Shown here: in pieces, positions 39,748-48,039 of the stretch | Numbering within the stretch: position 1 is the stretch's first letter | Layout: each line of letters starts with the position of its first letter | Source of the DNA: UBA7683 sp964643895 | Lineage (GTDB): Bacteria > Patescibacteriota > Saccharimonadia > Saccharimonadales > UBA7683 | Direction: 5' to 3' | Length of the DNA stretch: 58,569 nucleotides | NCBI GenBank assembly: GCA_964643895.1 | Contig: CAZXUE010000004.1 | Coordinates: forward strand, 1 to 58,569 | Made by a program: the position numbers and the translations under genes | The notes under the pieces: model-generated | Seen by the model: the letters and a program-made list of their open reading frames with translations, nothing else | The model's database searches: none | Told to the model about the DNA's origin: nothing

Positions 39748-40587
39748 GTGCAGAGTTCTATCAAGAGTGTAGCGCAGTACATGCGACAATCGTGGCGGCT
39801 GGTGGTGCCATTGAAACGCGCCGGGATTTTACTCGGCGGCATACTTTTTGTTGCCACAGCGTATTATATTGCCATCAATAATCTCCGTACGGATAAGCAT
39901 ATACTCATAAGTTTATTGTTGCTATGGTTGGTGACATCGTATATTTTGCTACCACGTGTACATCGTTTTTTAAGTCGTATTTACGTACCAGATTACTTTA
40001 TCGGGCGAGCTCGAACGGCCGATGGGCTACTTGCAGACCCTGTTAATCTTGCGCTGAGAGGTACTGAAAAGACACTTCTGAAAACCATGCATAAGGCTGG
40101 CTGGGATCTGGCTGATCCAATAACTATAAAAACGGCTTTAAACACCATACGTGCAACACTTCTTAAGCAAAGCTATGAAAACGCACCTGTGAGTGATTTA
40201 TACGTGTTTGGTAAAAAACAAGATTTAGCGTTTCAAAAAGAAGTTGATGGCAACCCAGCAAAACGTCATCACGTGCGGTTCTGGCGGGTGCCGAAAGATA
40301 CCTACCTGCCGGGCGGCCACAATGTCGATTGGGTTGCGGCAGCCACCTACGATGATGCAGTGGGCTTTTCGCGATTTACGCTGCAGATTACGCACAGCAT
40401 TGACGGCGATGTTGACGCTGAGCGCGATTTTGTAGTACACACAATAAAGAAGGTACATCGAACAAGGCAAGTGCAAAAGATCGAAGGATTCTTCCCCAGG
40501 TATTCGCATCGTAATGGCGGTGGAGACAGTTTTTTTACCGATGGATCAATGGTGATAGTTGATCTTAAGAAAGGCATTTTAAGGTGA
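39748..40587 (+). CDS. Membrane protein with LssY C-terminal-like domain
   Basis: 279 residues. Two membrane helices at about 24-44 and 52-70, then a soluble domain from about 80. That domain opens PDYFIGRARTADGLLADPVNLALRG and continues with LLKTMHKAGWDLADPIT, which matches the LssY_C domain pattern by recollection. It is of unknown biochemical function. Start is GTG 39748 with AAGGAG at 39737-39742. The stop overlaps the holA start (GTGA), so the two are translationally coupled. Confidence 0.7.
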   Translation: MQSSIKSVAQYMRQSWRLVVPLKRAGILLGGILFVATAYYIAINNLRTDKHILISLLLLWLVTSYILLPRVHRFLSRIYVPDYFIGRARTADGLLADPVNLALRGTEKTLLKTMHKAGWDLADPITIKTALNTIRATLLKQSYENAPVSDLYVFGKKQDLAFQKEVDGNPAKRHHVRFWRVPKDTYLPGGHNVDWVAAATYDDAVGFSRFTLQITHSIDGDVDAERDFVVHTIKKVHRTRQVQKIEGFFPRYSHRNGGGDSFFTDGSMVIVDLKKGILR

Positions 40588-41501
40588 CGTTAGTCTTGTT
40601 TGGAGCTAATCGGTATTTGTTGCAGCAAAGGCTTGCTGAAATCCGCGGCAGCTTTGTTTCCGAGCATGGTTCAGAGGGTATTGAGGCACTGTCTGGTGAA
40701 CAGATTGAGCCGGGCCAGTTGGCTTCGTTGCTGACCGGAGCCACACTATTTGCCACGAACCGTCTGGTGATCATCACTAACTTTTCTCAAAACAAACTGG
40801 CGGCAGAGCGGTTTGCACAGATGGTCGGTTCGATCCCTGCTGAAATCCAGGTAGTTTTGGTAGAAAACCAGCTTGATAAACGAACTGCATTTTACAAAGC
40901 ACTCAAAAAACATGCTGCAATCGAGGAATTTTCAGAACCAGACGAGGCAACAACTGTGCGGTGGGTGCAGGAGCATGTTGCCAAAGAAGGCGGGACCATT
41001 GATAGCTCTACTGCGCGGTATCTTGCAAATTATGTAGACAGTGATCAGTTGCGGTTGAAGAATGAACTTGAGAAGCTCATTGCCTACGATTCGAACATCA
41101 CACAACAATCGATAGAGCTATTGGTGGAAAAAACTCTACAGCAAACCGTTTTCCAGCTGTTAGGGCTTGCGTTTAGCAGCCAAACTCAACAGGCGCTACA
41201 CTTGCTAAGTGAAATGGAGCGAGCACACGAAGACCCGTTTCAGCTAGTGAATATGCTCATCTGGCAAACGCATATTATAGCGGTGGTGGCGAGTGCTGAA
41301 GGCGTTCCGGATTCTCAGGTTGCAAAAGATGCTAAGCTGAACCCTTTTGTGGTGCAAAAAACGCGAAGCCTTGCCAAGCAGCTCAGTCGTTCAAAGATAC
41401 GTACTATTATTGAAGTTGTGGCCGCAGCGGATATACAGCTTAAAACATCGGCAGTTGATCCCTGGAGGTCGCTCGAGCTTGTTATTGCAAAAATTTCGTA
41501 G
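40584..41501 (+). CDS. holA: DNA polymerase III delta subunit HolA
   Basis: Clamp-loader subunit that opens the beta clamp. 305 residues. It begins MTLVLFGANRYLLQQRLAEI, close to the HolA opening (GxDxYLLxxxL), and has ATLFATNRLVIITNF, DQLRLKNELEKLIAY (family motif L-x-EleKL) and a C-terminal helical collar (LLSEMERAHEDPFQLVNMLIWQ). No P-loop, as expected for delta. GTG start within the stop of the upstream gene. Its distance from rpsT matches the frequent holA/rpsT neighbourhood. Confidence 0.9.
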   Translation: MTLVLFGANRYLLQQRLAEIRGSFVSEHGSEGIEALSGEQIEPGQLASLLTGATLFATNRLVIITNFSQNKLAAERFAQMVGSIPAEIQVVLVENQLDKRTAFYKALKKHAAIEEFSEPDEATTVRWVQEHVAKEGGTIDSSTARYLANYVDSDQLRLKNELEKLIAYDSNITQQSIELLVEKTLQQTVFQLLGLAFSSQTQQALHLLSEMERAHEDPFQLVNMLIWQTHIIAVVASAEGVPDSQVAKDAKLNPFVVQKTRSLAKQLSRSKIRTIIEVVAAADIQLKTSAVDPWRSLELVIAKIS

Positions 41502-41539
41502 CACTTGTGTTATGCTGAGTTTGAAATAAAGGAGATTCC

Positions 41540-42007
41540 ATGAAGGATGAAAATAAACTCATAACGTTTGTATATACAGTGTTCCTTGGTGTAGTAATTG
41601 CACTTTTTGTTGGGCTTGGGATTAATGCATTTTATCAGGCACCAAAGTTTCCAGAATATCCTCATATTTACGGAGAAAAGATGACCGAACAGGAGGAAGC
41701 CGCCCAGAAGGAATACGATGCGAGCTTTGAGGTATATCAAGGCAAAGAGAGGCACTATAGCAGAAACGTTTCAATCGCAGCCTTGGTTAGCTCGGTAGTA
41801 CTCGTTGCCATCAGCCTGACGTTAACCAAAAAAGTTCGAGCAATTGCCGATGGCGTTATGCTTGGTGGCTTGCTTGTGCTCATCTATAGCGTAGGACGTG
41901 GTGCCTTTTCTCAAAATAACATCTACAGCTTTGTAGCTGCGACCGTTGCTGTTGCCATAGTGGTAAGCCTTGGCTACTTCCGTTTCGCTAGAACATCAAA
42001 AAAGTAG
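41540..42007 (+). CDS. Hypothetical membrane protein, 155 aa
   Basis: Four likely helices: about 9-30, 75-95, 100-120 and 125-147. A hydrophilic loop (YQAPKFPEYPHIYGEKMTEQEEAAQKEYDASF) lies after the first helix. AAAGGAG precedes ATG at good distance. No family recognised. It is followed by another membrane-protein gene after 17 bases, so both may be one operon. Confidence 0.75.
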   Translation: MKDENKLITFVYTVFLGVVIALFVGLGINAFYQAPKFPEYPHIYGEKMTEQEEAAQKEYDASFEVYQGKERHYSRNVSIAALVSSVVLVAISLTLTKKVRAIADGVMLGGLLVLIYSVGRGAFSQNNIYSFVAATVAVAIVVSLGYFRFARTSKK

Positions 42008-42024
42008 CAGCATAGTGTAACTAA

Positions 42025-42618
42025 ATGAGCATGAATCTCCAGCTTATTGGCATATTGAGTTCAATTGTTTTCATCGTTGGTGATATTCCATATATTCTCG
42101 ATACATTTAAAGGTAAGACAAAGCCCCATAGGGTTACGTGGGGTGTCGTGTTTCTGCTCAATACCGTTGGATTTTTGAATCAATATGCAAGTGGAGCGCG
42201 TAACTCACTGTGGCTTTTTGGCGCAGCGGTTATGGTCACAGGATTGATATTTCTTAGCTCGTTTCGTTTCGGGGTTGGTGGTAAGGCAAGGCTTGATATC
42301 TTCGCAATTGTTTTCTCGCTCCTCGGAGTTTGTTTGTGGATCATCCTCAAAGAGCCGCTTATCAGCATCGTAGCTAATCTGCTGGTGGGTGTGGTCTGTT
42401 TCTTGCCCGCGCTTAAGAAGGCTTGGCTTGATCCTGAATCAGAAACACTCTCAGCGTATATATTTGGAGCAGTGAGTTCGCTACTTGCGGCAGTGTCGGT
42501 TGGCGCACTTCGTACTGATTTGCTGTTACTCCCGGTTGCCTCTGTTGTGCTACAGGTTGCCATGGCGGCGATATTGCTTGGCCGACGCAAGCGGAGTGTC
42601 TTAAAAACTACTTTTTAG
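42025..42618 (+). CDS. Hypothetical multi-pass membrane protein, 197 aa
   Basis: About seven hydrophobic segments cover most of the 197 residues, with short loops. The motif DIPYILDTFKGKTKPHRVTWGVVFLLN near residue 18 and a related pair of helices later (VGVVCFLPALKKAWLDPESETLSAYIFGAVSS) suggest an internal duplication, with a repeated PY/LP-x-x-K pattern. This resembles SWEET/PQ-loop-like carriers, but I cannot confirm it. It overlaps rpsT by 11 bases at its end (convergent). Confidence 0.65.
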   Translation: MSMNLQLIGILSSIVFIVGDIPYILDTFKGKTKPHRVTWGVVFLLNTVGFLNQYASGARNSLWLFGAAVMVTGLIFLSSFRFGVGGKARLDIFAIVFSLLGVCLWIILKEPLISIVANLLVGVVCFLPALKKAWLDPESETLSAYIFGAVSSLLAAVSVGALRTDLLLLPVASVVLQVAMAAILLGRRKRSVLKTTF

Positions 42619-42982
42619 CAGCTGGTTTTTTGGCTGCAGGCTTCTTTGCAGGAGCTTTCTTCTCTGCTGGTTTTGCTGTTTTCGGAGCTGCTTTGGCCTT
42701 GGTTGCCGTAGCTGGCTTTGCACCGAGGGCTTTTACTTGTTCTGAAAGGCGGGCGAGCTTTCGGGCAGCGGTGTTCTTCTTCAAGATATTCTTCTTTACG
42801 GTTTTATCAAGATTACTCTGAACCTTTTTCAAAGCTTCAACAGCTTTTTTACCGTCCTTGGCTTCAATGGCAGCCGCTAAAGCTTTCATTTCACCACGAA
42901 GACTTCGTTTTGTCGCTTGGTTGCGAACGCGTCGAACCGCGGTTTGCTTCATGCGCTTTTTTGCAGATTTGATAATTGGCAT
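42608..42982 (-). CDS. rpsT: 30S ribosomal protein S20
   Basis: Binds 16S rRNA in the 30S body. 124 residues: a normal S20 core of about 85 (MPIIKSAKKRMKQTAVRRVRNQ, AKDGKKAVEALKKVQSNLDKTVKKN, KKNTAARKLARL) plus a C-terminal tail of about 35 residues made of Lys/Ala/Pro repeats (KKAPAKKPAAKK type). The tail is likely disordered and additional RNA-binding. AGGAG lies 10 bases before the ATG. On its strand TATAAA lies about 35 bases upstream. Convergent with the membrane-protein gene, with an 11-base overlap. Confidence 0.93.
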   Translation of the reverse strand: MPIIKSAKKRMKQTAVRRVRNQATKRSLRGEMKALAAAIEAKDGKKAVEALKKVQSNLDKTVKKNILKKNTAARKLARLSEQVKALGAKPATATKAKAAPKTAKPAEKKAPAKKPAAKKPAAKK

Positions 42983-43060
42983 CTAGATATTTCTCCTAAG
43001 TAAATTTAACATTTCTTTATAGTCAAGAGAAGAGTATACCGTAAACAGAGGTGATTGTAA

Positions 43061-43080
43061 AGATCCAAGAACTAAGATCT
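43061..43080. repeat. Short dispersed repeat, AGATC...GATCT type
   Basis: agatccaagaactaagatct. Its complement shares GATCTTAGTTC with 22231 and GTTCTTGGATCT with 45401. A further related piece follows a stop codon at 11373. The copies usually sit just after or between genes. Confidence 0.4.
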
Positions 43081-43090
43081 ACATTATCTA

Positions 43091-43117
43091 TTGACATTGT
43101 AGCTAAAATCCTATACT
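43091..43117 (+). promoter_or_regulatory. Putative promoter of the DHH-like gene with a direct repeat
   Basis: TTGACA (43091-43096) and TATACT (43112-43117), with a short 15-base spacer. The word agctaaaatc occurs twice, at 43101-43110 and 43131-43140, around the -10 region, as a possible operator. Confidence 0.5.
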
Positions 43118-43157
43118 GTTTATGTATAAAAGCTAAAATCAAAAATAGGTAACAAAA

Positions 43158-45362
43158 ATGGATCCACAAACGCCTGTTTCACAAGTTCCCGACGGTACAC
43201 AACCACAGATACCAGCACTACCAAGTCTTCCGCCGCTGCCGGCTGAGCCAGTGGCACCTGAGCAGCCCCAACAAGTTCAGCAGCCTCTAGCAGATCAGCA
43301 ACAGCAACCCACACCAGCCGAACCAGTCGAGAACCTTGTTTCACAGATAGTCACAGCCATTAATAACGGTAAAAATATGCTCGTAACAGTAGGGAGCAAC
43401 CCTTCGGTTGACGAGCTAGCCTCAGCACTCGGCCTTACGGTTGTGCTGGGTAAAATTGGTAAACACACAACAGCGGTATTTAGCGGTAAAATTCCGGCTG
43501 CGATGGAGTTTTTGGACCCGGAAAAAACCTTTGAAGACACCGTGGATAGTCTCCGCGACTTCATTATTGCACTCGATAAAGAAAAAGCCGACAAGCTTCG
43601 TTACAAGGTAGAAGATGAAGTAGTGAAGATCTTTATCACCCCATACAAAACGGTGATTACGCAAAGAGATCTCCAGTTTAGTCAGGGTGATTTTAACGTT
43701 GATGTTGTTATTGCACTCGGTGCGCTGAACCGCGATGAACTCGACAAAGCCATTACCGCGCATGGCCGCATTTTGCACGATGCAACAGTAGTTTCTATTA
43801 ACGCCGGAATTCAAAAAAGTAACCTGGGCACCGTTAACTGGAACGATGGAGAGGCCAGCTCTGTGGCAGAAATGCTCCTGACTTTAACAGATCAGCTTGA
43901 TACGCAATTACTCGATGCGCAATCTGCCACGGCATTCTTAACAGGCATTGTTGCCGAAACGAGCCGCTTCTCGAACGAAAAAACAAGTCCCAAGGTGATG
44001 ACACTTGCCGCTCAGCTAATGGCTGCGGGTGCAAATCAGCAGCTCATAGCCAGCAATTTGCGTCAAGAGGGTGTTCTGAGCGAAACGATTCGGAATAAAC
44101 CTAAAGATCAGCCGCAAGATGATAGTGGCGAAATGGTACTTGAACATAACGAGCAGAAAAATTCTAAAAAAGATGGTCGCGAGAACAGAAGAGGCGGCAA
44201 AAACAACCAACCTGGTAAAAATTCTCAGAATAACAGCCAGCAGAACCAGAAGACAAAGGGCCAACCGCAACCAACTAGCAATAAGCAGAATAATAACTCA
44301 CCGCAGACTGATGTGAGCCTGAAGCTGGCCCTCGATAAAAAAGCTCCTGCAGCACCGGCAAGGCAAGAAAAGGTGGCCGACACGCCTAAACCAGAGGCGA
44401 AGACATCTGAGCCAATCGCTGTGCCTGCTCCGGCAGTCTTACCGACACCTCCAGCCGAAGCCCCGACTCCAGAAGCTCCCGTGGCCGAACCACCAGCTCC
44501 GAGTGGCCTGCCAAGTATTACACCACCACCAGCTCGCGACGCACTAACGCCACCGCAATTTGGTGGAACACTGAACGCAACCCAAGTGAATGATGAGCAG
44601 TCCGCAGGTGCGAATACTGGAGAATCTGATGTTCCTCCAACACTAGAACATGCCAATGACGGCGTTATTGGTTCAGATGAGGCAATCGAAGCAGCCAGGA
44701 AGGCGGTTGAAGATGCAGCTGTTGACCCGCCACATAAGCGACTTGAATCTATAGGGAGTACCCCGCTTCCAGAGCTAGCTTCCGTCGATGCTACCTCGCA
44801 AACGCCTGTTGTATCGCCAGCCCCTGAGCTTGCCGTCTCTGAAACCCTCTCGACACCGGTTACAGATACAGCCCCTTCATTTCAGCCAGAACCAATTCAA
44901 TTTCCAGCTCCAGCAGGTGGTTTCAGCACGCAGCCGCTTGATCCAGCACCTGCTCCTGCAACCTCGTTTGCACCACCCATAACACCACCTCTACCGCCGC
45001 AAGATCATACGGCAGGATTACCACCACTGCCACCGCTTCCAGGCGCTGGTGCAGATCCACAAGGTCTTCCTCCGTTACCACCGCTCCCAGGGAGTCAGCC
45101 GGTAACTGATCCGGTAGCTGGTTTTCAGCCACAGACAAATCCAGAATTTATGCAAAACATGCCCCAAACGCAGAACTCGTGGACACAAGCAGGTAACGAT
45201 CTGAGTGCGCAGCAAGGTCAGACAGAAGCGGATCGCCAGGCAAAGATTGAGACAAAGGTTGCCGATTACGAGCAAGCGGTAGATCGTAACCGCGAGCTTC
45301 AGGGGCAATCACCACTGAATAATCCGAATGGTTCGGGTTTACCTCCGGTGCCACCGCAGTAG
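43158..45362 (+). CDS. Degenerate DHH-phosphoesterase-like protein with long Pro-rich tail
   Basis: 734 residues. A Pro/Gln-rich start (1-57) is followed by a domain (58-305) that aligns by eye to the DHH exonuclease/NrnA fold: VGSNPSVDELASALGL (79-92) in place of HxNPDGDxxGS, DVVIALGAL (182-190), VSINAGIQKSNLG (212-224) in place of the DHH motif, ASSVAEMLL, and TGIVAETSRFSNE (262-274) in place of GIxxDTGxF. The catalytic histidines and most aspartates are gone: DHH is NAG. So the domain probably binds but does not cut. From 305 to the end the protein is low-complexity: a KN/Q-rich part and then long Pro/Ala/Thr linkers with PPLPPLPG repeats. AATAGGT precedes the ATG. Confidence 0.65.
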   Translation: MDPQTPVSQVPDGTQPQIPALPSLPPLPAEPVAPEQPQQVQQPLADQQQQPTPAEPVENLVSQIVTAINNGKNMLVTVGSNPSVDELASALGLTVVLGKIGKHTTAVFSGKIPAAMEFLDPEKTFEDTVDSLRDFIIALDKEKADKLRYKVEDEVVKIFITPYKTVITQRDLQFSQGDFNVDVVIALGALNRDELDKAITAHGRILHDATVVSINAGIQKSNLGTVNWNDGEASSVAEMLLTLTDQLDTQLLDAQSATAFLTGIVAETSRFSNEKTSPKVMTLAAQLMAAGANQQLIASNLRQEGVLSETIRNKPKDQPQDDSGEMVLEHNEQKNSKKDGRENRRGGKNNQPGKNSQNNSQQNQKTKGQPQPTSNKQNNNSPQTDVSLKLALDKKAPAAPARQEKVADTPKPEAKTSEPIAVPAPAVLPTPPAEAPTPEAPVAEPPAPSGLPSITPPPARDALTPPQFGGTLNATQVNDEQSAGANTGESDVPPTLEHANDGVIGSDEAIEAARKAVEDAAVDPPHKRLESIGSTPLPELASVDATSQTPVVSPAPELAVSETLSTPVTDTAPSFQPEPIQFPAPAGGFSTQPLDPAPAPATSFAPPITPPLPPQDHTAGLPPLPPLPGAGADPQGLPPLPPLPGSQPVTDPVAGFQPQTNPEFMQNMPQTQNSWTQAGNDLSAQQGQTEADRQAKIETKVADYEQAVDRNRELQGQSPLNNPNGSGLPPVPPQ

Positions 45363-45522
45363 GCAGATAACAGATAGCAGCAAATAGACAGTAGATATGA
45401 GTTCTTGGATCTCAGAGCTTAGAAAAACCCTCCCTTGCTTCTATCTTCACCAAGGCGACCAGCAAAATACTAAACTCTGAACCGCAGCTAACGAACCCCC
45501 AACCACAACTACCAATCACAAA

Positions 45523-46233
45523 TTAAGGCTTAAAATAGCAGAAGTGATCTTTGTGGCGGCAAGGGTTTTCGGTTGCATGTTGCTGATCGAGAATCATGCG
45601 CATATCATCACGCTGCGAGTAGTGAGCCTTCATGATGCTCAGCTTCACCTCTTGTAGTTCGGTGTAATCAAAAATCTCATCGCAGTGTGCATCAGCCTTG
45701 CCGCATGTCATGTAGAGCCAGCCTGTAGTTGCTTCTGGCGCAATACACTGCGGGAGACAATAATACTTGAGTGTTTGAATGTGGTGGCGTGGGCTCTGAT
45801 TGTCACGTAATTTCAAGTAGACAAAAGTTGTGATGTAGCTGGCGGCAATATGATCGAGATGCCCGGTAATACCACCTTGTTCGTAGGTCATAAAATCTAT
45901 CGTTACCTCAGAGTTGTATGTTTTCAAAACCTTACGCACGGTAGTTAGGATTTTTTCCGCAATCTCCAAATATAAATTATTGTTGATACCACCATCAGGG
46001 TAATGCAGGGCGTGCTGACTCTTCACGCCAATAAGCGCACCGCTTTCTTCCCACTCTTTGAGCCGCACTTGAGCGAGGTCGCTCACTTCATCGGGATTAT
46101 TCCCGTTTTCGCCATCTGTTAACAAAATAAGATGCACATCTGTACCGCTCTGAGCTGCGTGATACAAGGAGGCCGATGGCCCAAATGCTTCGTCATCTGG
46201 ATGCGCAAAAATGCCAAATAATATTTTCTTCAT
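45523..46233 (-). CDS. PIG-L family deacetylase
   Basis: A zinc-dependent N-acetylglucosaminyl deacetylase family, 236 residues. The signature AHPDDEAFGPS is near residue 10, and the histidine partner is in GITGHLDHIAAS near residue 113. The family acts on GlcNAc-linked substrates such as mycothiol precursors, GPI-type or LPS-type glycans, or bacillithiol; the substrate here is unknown. I chose ATG 46233, since the long start at 46413 would overlap truB. The second ATG at 46236 lies adjacent. TATACT on its strand (46246-46241) ends 7 bases before ATG 46233. Confidence 0.85.
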   Translation of the reverse strand: MKKILFGIFAHPDDEAFGPSASLYHAAQSGTDVHLILLTDGENGNNPDEVSDLAQVRLKEWEESGALIGVKSQHALHYPDGGINNNLYLEIAEKILTTVRKVLKTYNSEVTIDFMTYEQGGITGHLDHIAASYITTFVYLKLRDNQSPRHHIQTLKYYCLPQCIAPEATTGWLYMTCGKADAHCDEIFDYTELQEVKLSIMKAHYSQRDDMRMILDQQHATENPCRHKDHFCYFKP

Positions 46234-46240
46234 CATATCT

Positions 46241-46248
46241 AGTATACT
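46241..46248. promoter_or_regulatory. Palindromic -10 shared by PIG-L and truB (divergent, leaderless)
   Basis: AGTATACT is an 8-bp palindrome. It gives TATACT on the plus strand (46243-46248, then 8 bases to the truB ATG) and TATACT on the minus strand (46246-46241, then 7 bases to ATG 46233). The boxes overlap by four bases. Confidence 0.65.
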
Positions 46249-46256
46249 AACAGATA

Positions 46257-47063
46257 ATGAAAGATGTAATATTGATTGATAAACCAGCCGGATGGACGAG
46301 TTTTGATGTTGTTGCCAAAATTCGAGGTAAAATCCGTACCGAGTATACGGCAAGAGGTCGGAAGCCGACCAAAAAGCAGCTCCGCGTGGGACACGCTGGC
46401 ACGCTTGATCCATTTGCCACCGGCCTTTTAATTATCTTGCTTGGTGACGCCTGCAAAGGTGCCTCATCGTATTTAAAGCTAGATAAAACCTACGAGTTCA
46501 CCGCGAAGTTGGGTGAGGTGAGTAGCACGGGCGACCCAGAAGGCGAGATTTTGGAATATGGAATATGGAATATGGAAAACGGAAGGTCTGACGATCCTGT
46601 CATCCCGGACTTGATTCGGGATCCAGTAGAAAATCCTGAGCAAAGCGAGTCAACTCCTCTTCAAAAATCAGTATCCTCGGATAGTCATCCTGAGTTTGCG
46701 GAAGGATCTGGCCTAATTCCAAGCAAAGCCGCTGTAGAGCAAGCTCTCATCCAGTTCACCGGCGAAATCACCCAAACCCCACCGGCCTATTCTGCGATCA
46801 AAATTAACGGCAAACGGGCCTATAAACTGGCCCGAGAGGGTAAGAGTTTCGAGATTCCATCCCGAAAGGTGACAATCAGCAGATTGCAACTAGTAAGCTA
46901 CGAATACCCATATCTCAAATGTATTTGCGATGTCAGTAGCGGCACCTACATCCGTTCCTTGGTAGAAGATATCGGCAAAACCCTCAAAACCGGCGCCTAC
47001 TGCACCAAACTCCGCCGCACCAGAATCGGCAATCACCAGATTAGTGATGTTCAAAGCATTTGA
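46257..47063 (+). CDS. truB: tRNA pseudouridine-55 synthase TruB with in-frame repeat insertion
   Basis: Makes pseudouridine 55 in the tRNA T-loop. The core motifs are complete: ILIDKPAGWTSFD near residue 5, VGHAGTLDPFATGLL with the catalytic Asp near residue 50, LDKTYEFTAKLGEVSSTGDPEG, PPAYSAIKINGKRAYKLAREG, and SSGTYIRSLVEDIG. Residues about 101-153 are not TruB: they are encoded by an AT-rich GAATATG tandem and two copies of dispersed repeats, giving VIPDLIRDPV and HPEFAEGSG. The insertion lies between the TGDPEG loop and the next helix and keeps the frame. 268 residues total, the normal size of a one-domain TruB plus about 50. Leaderless start, divergent from the PIG-L gene. Confidence 0.92.
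   Translation: MKDVILIDKPAGWTSFDVVAKIRGKIRTEYTARGRKPTKKQLRVGHAGTLDPFATGLLIILLGDACKGASSYLKLDKTYEFTAKLGEVSSTGDPEGEILEYGIWNMENGRSDDPVIPDLIRDPVENPEQSESTPLQKSVSSDSHPEFAEGSGLIPSKAAVEQALIQFTGEITQTPPAYSAIKINGKRAYKLAREGKSFEIPSRKVTISRLQLVSYEYPYLKCICDVSSGTYIRSLVEDIGKTLKTGAYCTKLRRTRIGNHQISDVQSI
46553..46716. repeat. Dispersed repeats inserted in truB
   Basis: 46553-46575 is a tandem of the 7-mer GGAATAT. 46600-46626 is TCATCCCGGACTTGATTCGGGAT-CCAG type, self-complementary in its centre (the same family at 54304). 46684-46710 is the TCATCCTGAGTTTGCGGAAGGATC type (same family at 21688). All three are read in frame by truB. Confidence 0.75.
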
Positions 47064-47088
47064 CTATTTATACTAAATCTGCTATACT
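47060..47088 (+). promoter_or_regulatory. Promoter of the transglutaminase-like gene
   Basis: TTGACT (47060-47065; the TGA is the truB stop) and TATACT (47083-47088), 17-base spacer. Confidence 0.7.
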
Positions 47089-47127
47089 TTAAATGATGAA
47101 GTAAATAAAAATAAAAAGAAGTGTATC

Positions 47128-48039
47128 ATGACCGAAAAAGTAATACATAGACCAGTCTTTCAAGGCGATGTTCGTGTCGTAGATCCTTCAGATAATACTG
47201 TAAGTTCTGAAGCGCAGTTTGCTGGCGCTGTGGAGCGACTGGTACCCTTACTAGCGCTTCCCGATCATTTATTTGATCAGCTGGCACCACAGTATCTTGA
47301 GCAGAGGCTACGCGAACTGCGGAGTCCGTTGGAACAAGTTGTTGATTCGGCTGGTGGTACGAATGATTTTATCTTAGAAACCACGGTTATTTCTCCGACA
47401 AATGAGGGCGGACAATATAGAATTGACGACGAGTCTATCTATGAACACGCTCTTCCTACTATGCGGAGATTGTATCGCCAGTTTGTTGAGGGTGGCGGCA
47501 TCGAACCAGAGCGTGCGTTTTTCAGCGCGGCCGTACACACTGCACAGATAGAGCAGACGAGGTACTTTAACGGACTGCCTACAAAAGATAGGGCAAAAGC
47601 ACGTAGTCGCATTTTGGCGCGTGCGACTGGCGAGTTTGGCCCCCTCTCAATTGCTGATTTGAAAGATGCGCCGATGTGTTCTGAGAGGGCTGCCGTAGCC
47701 CATAATGTACTCCATCTTATCGGGGTGCCATCTACATTTCATGCTGGTGTCATAGGTCGAGCCACAGGAAATGGGTCAGAGCTAGTAGACAAATCTGCCC
47801 ATGCGTTCTTGACAGTAGTCAATGCACAAGGTGAAAAACGATTGTTTGACCCAGCAAACCCGCAGAAGTATAAAGTCGGTGGCTCCGCAGTCCAGGAAAC
47901 ACCCAGCGTTTACGAGATGCCCAATGGTGGCAGTGGCGTTGTGGTTGCTGAAAAACAGAATTACGACCGGCAACCAAATGGATCTTTTGCACCCGGTGAC
48001 ACCACAACGATCGTGTATGGCTTTCGAGGATCAAATTGA
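47128..48039 (+). CDS. Hypothetical protein with transglutaminase/papain-like C-H-D arrangement
   Basis: 303 residues, no signal peptide or membrane helix, so cytosolic unless exported by an unusual route. A Cys-His-Asp series with transglutaminase-like context is visible: Cys184 in MCSERAAVAHNVLHLIGVPS, His225 in SAHAFLTVVNAQGE and Asp241 in RLFDPANP. The spacing (41 and 16 residues) suits the transglutaminase-like/papain fold. The first 130 residues are helical and acidic. It might be a cysteine peptidase or amidase or a protein cross-linker. This is from motif reading only. It has its own promoter. Confidence 0.55.
   Translation: MTEKVIHRPVFQGDVRVVDPSDNTVSSEAQFAGAVERLVPLLALPDHLFDQLAPQYLEQRLRELRSPLEQVVDSAGGTNDFILETTVISPTNEGGQYRIDDESIYEHALPTMRRLYRQFVEGGGIEPERAFFSAAVHTAQIEQTRYFNGLPTKDRAKARSRILARATGEFGPLSIADLKDAPMCSERAAVAHNVLHLIGVPSTFHAGVIGRATGNGSELVDKSAHAFLTVVNAQGEKRLFDPANPQKYKVGGSAVQETPSVYEMPNGGSGVVVAEKQNYDRQPNGSFAPGDTTTIVYGFRGSN

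Noticed and set aside
46234..46413. Upstream extension of the PIG-L gene
   Set aside because: It would overlap truB in antisense; the family signature begins right after ATG 46233 and the promoter lies in between.
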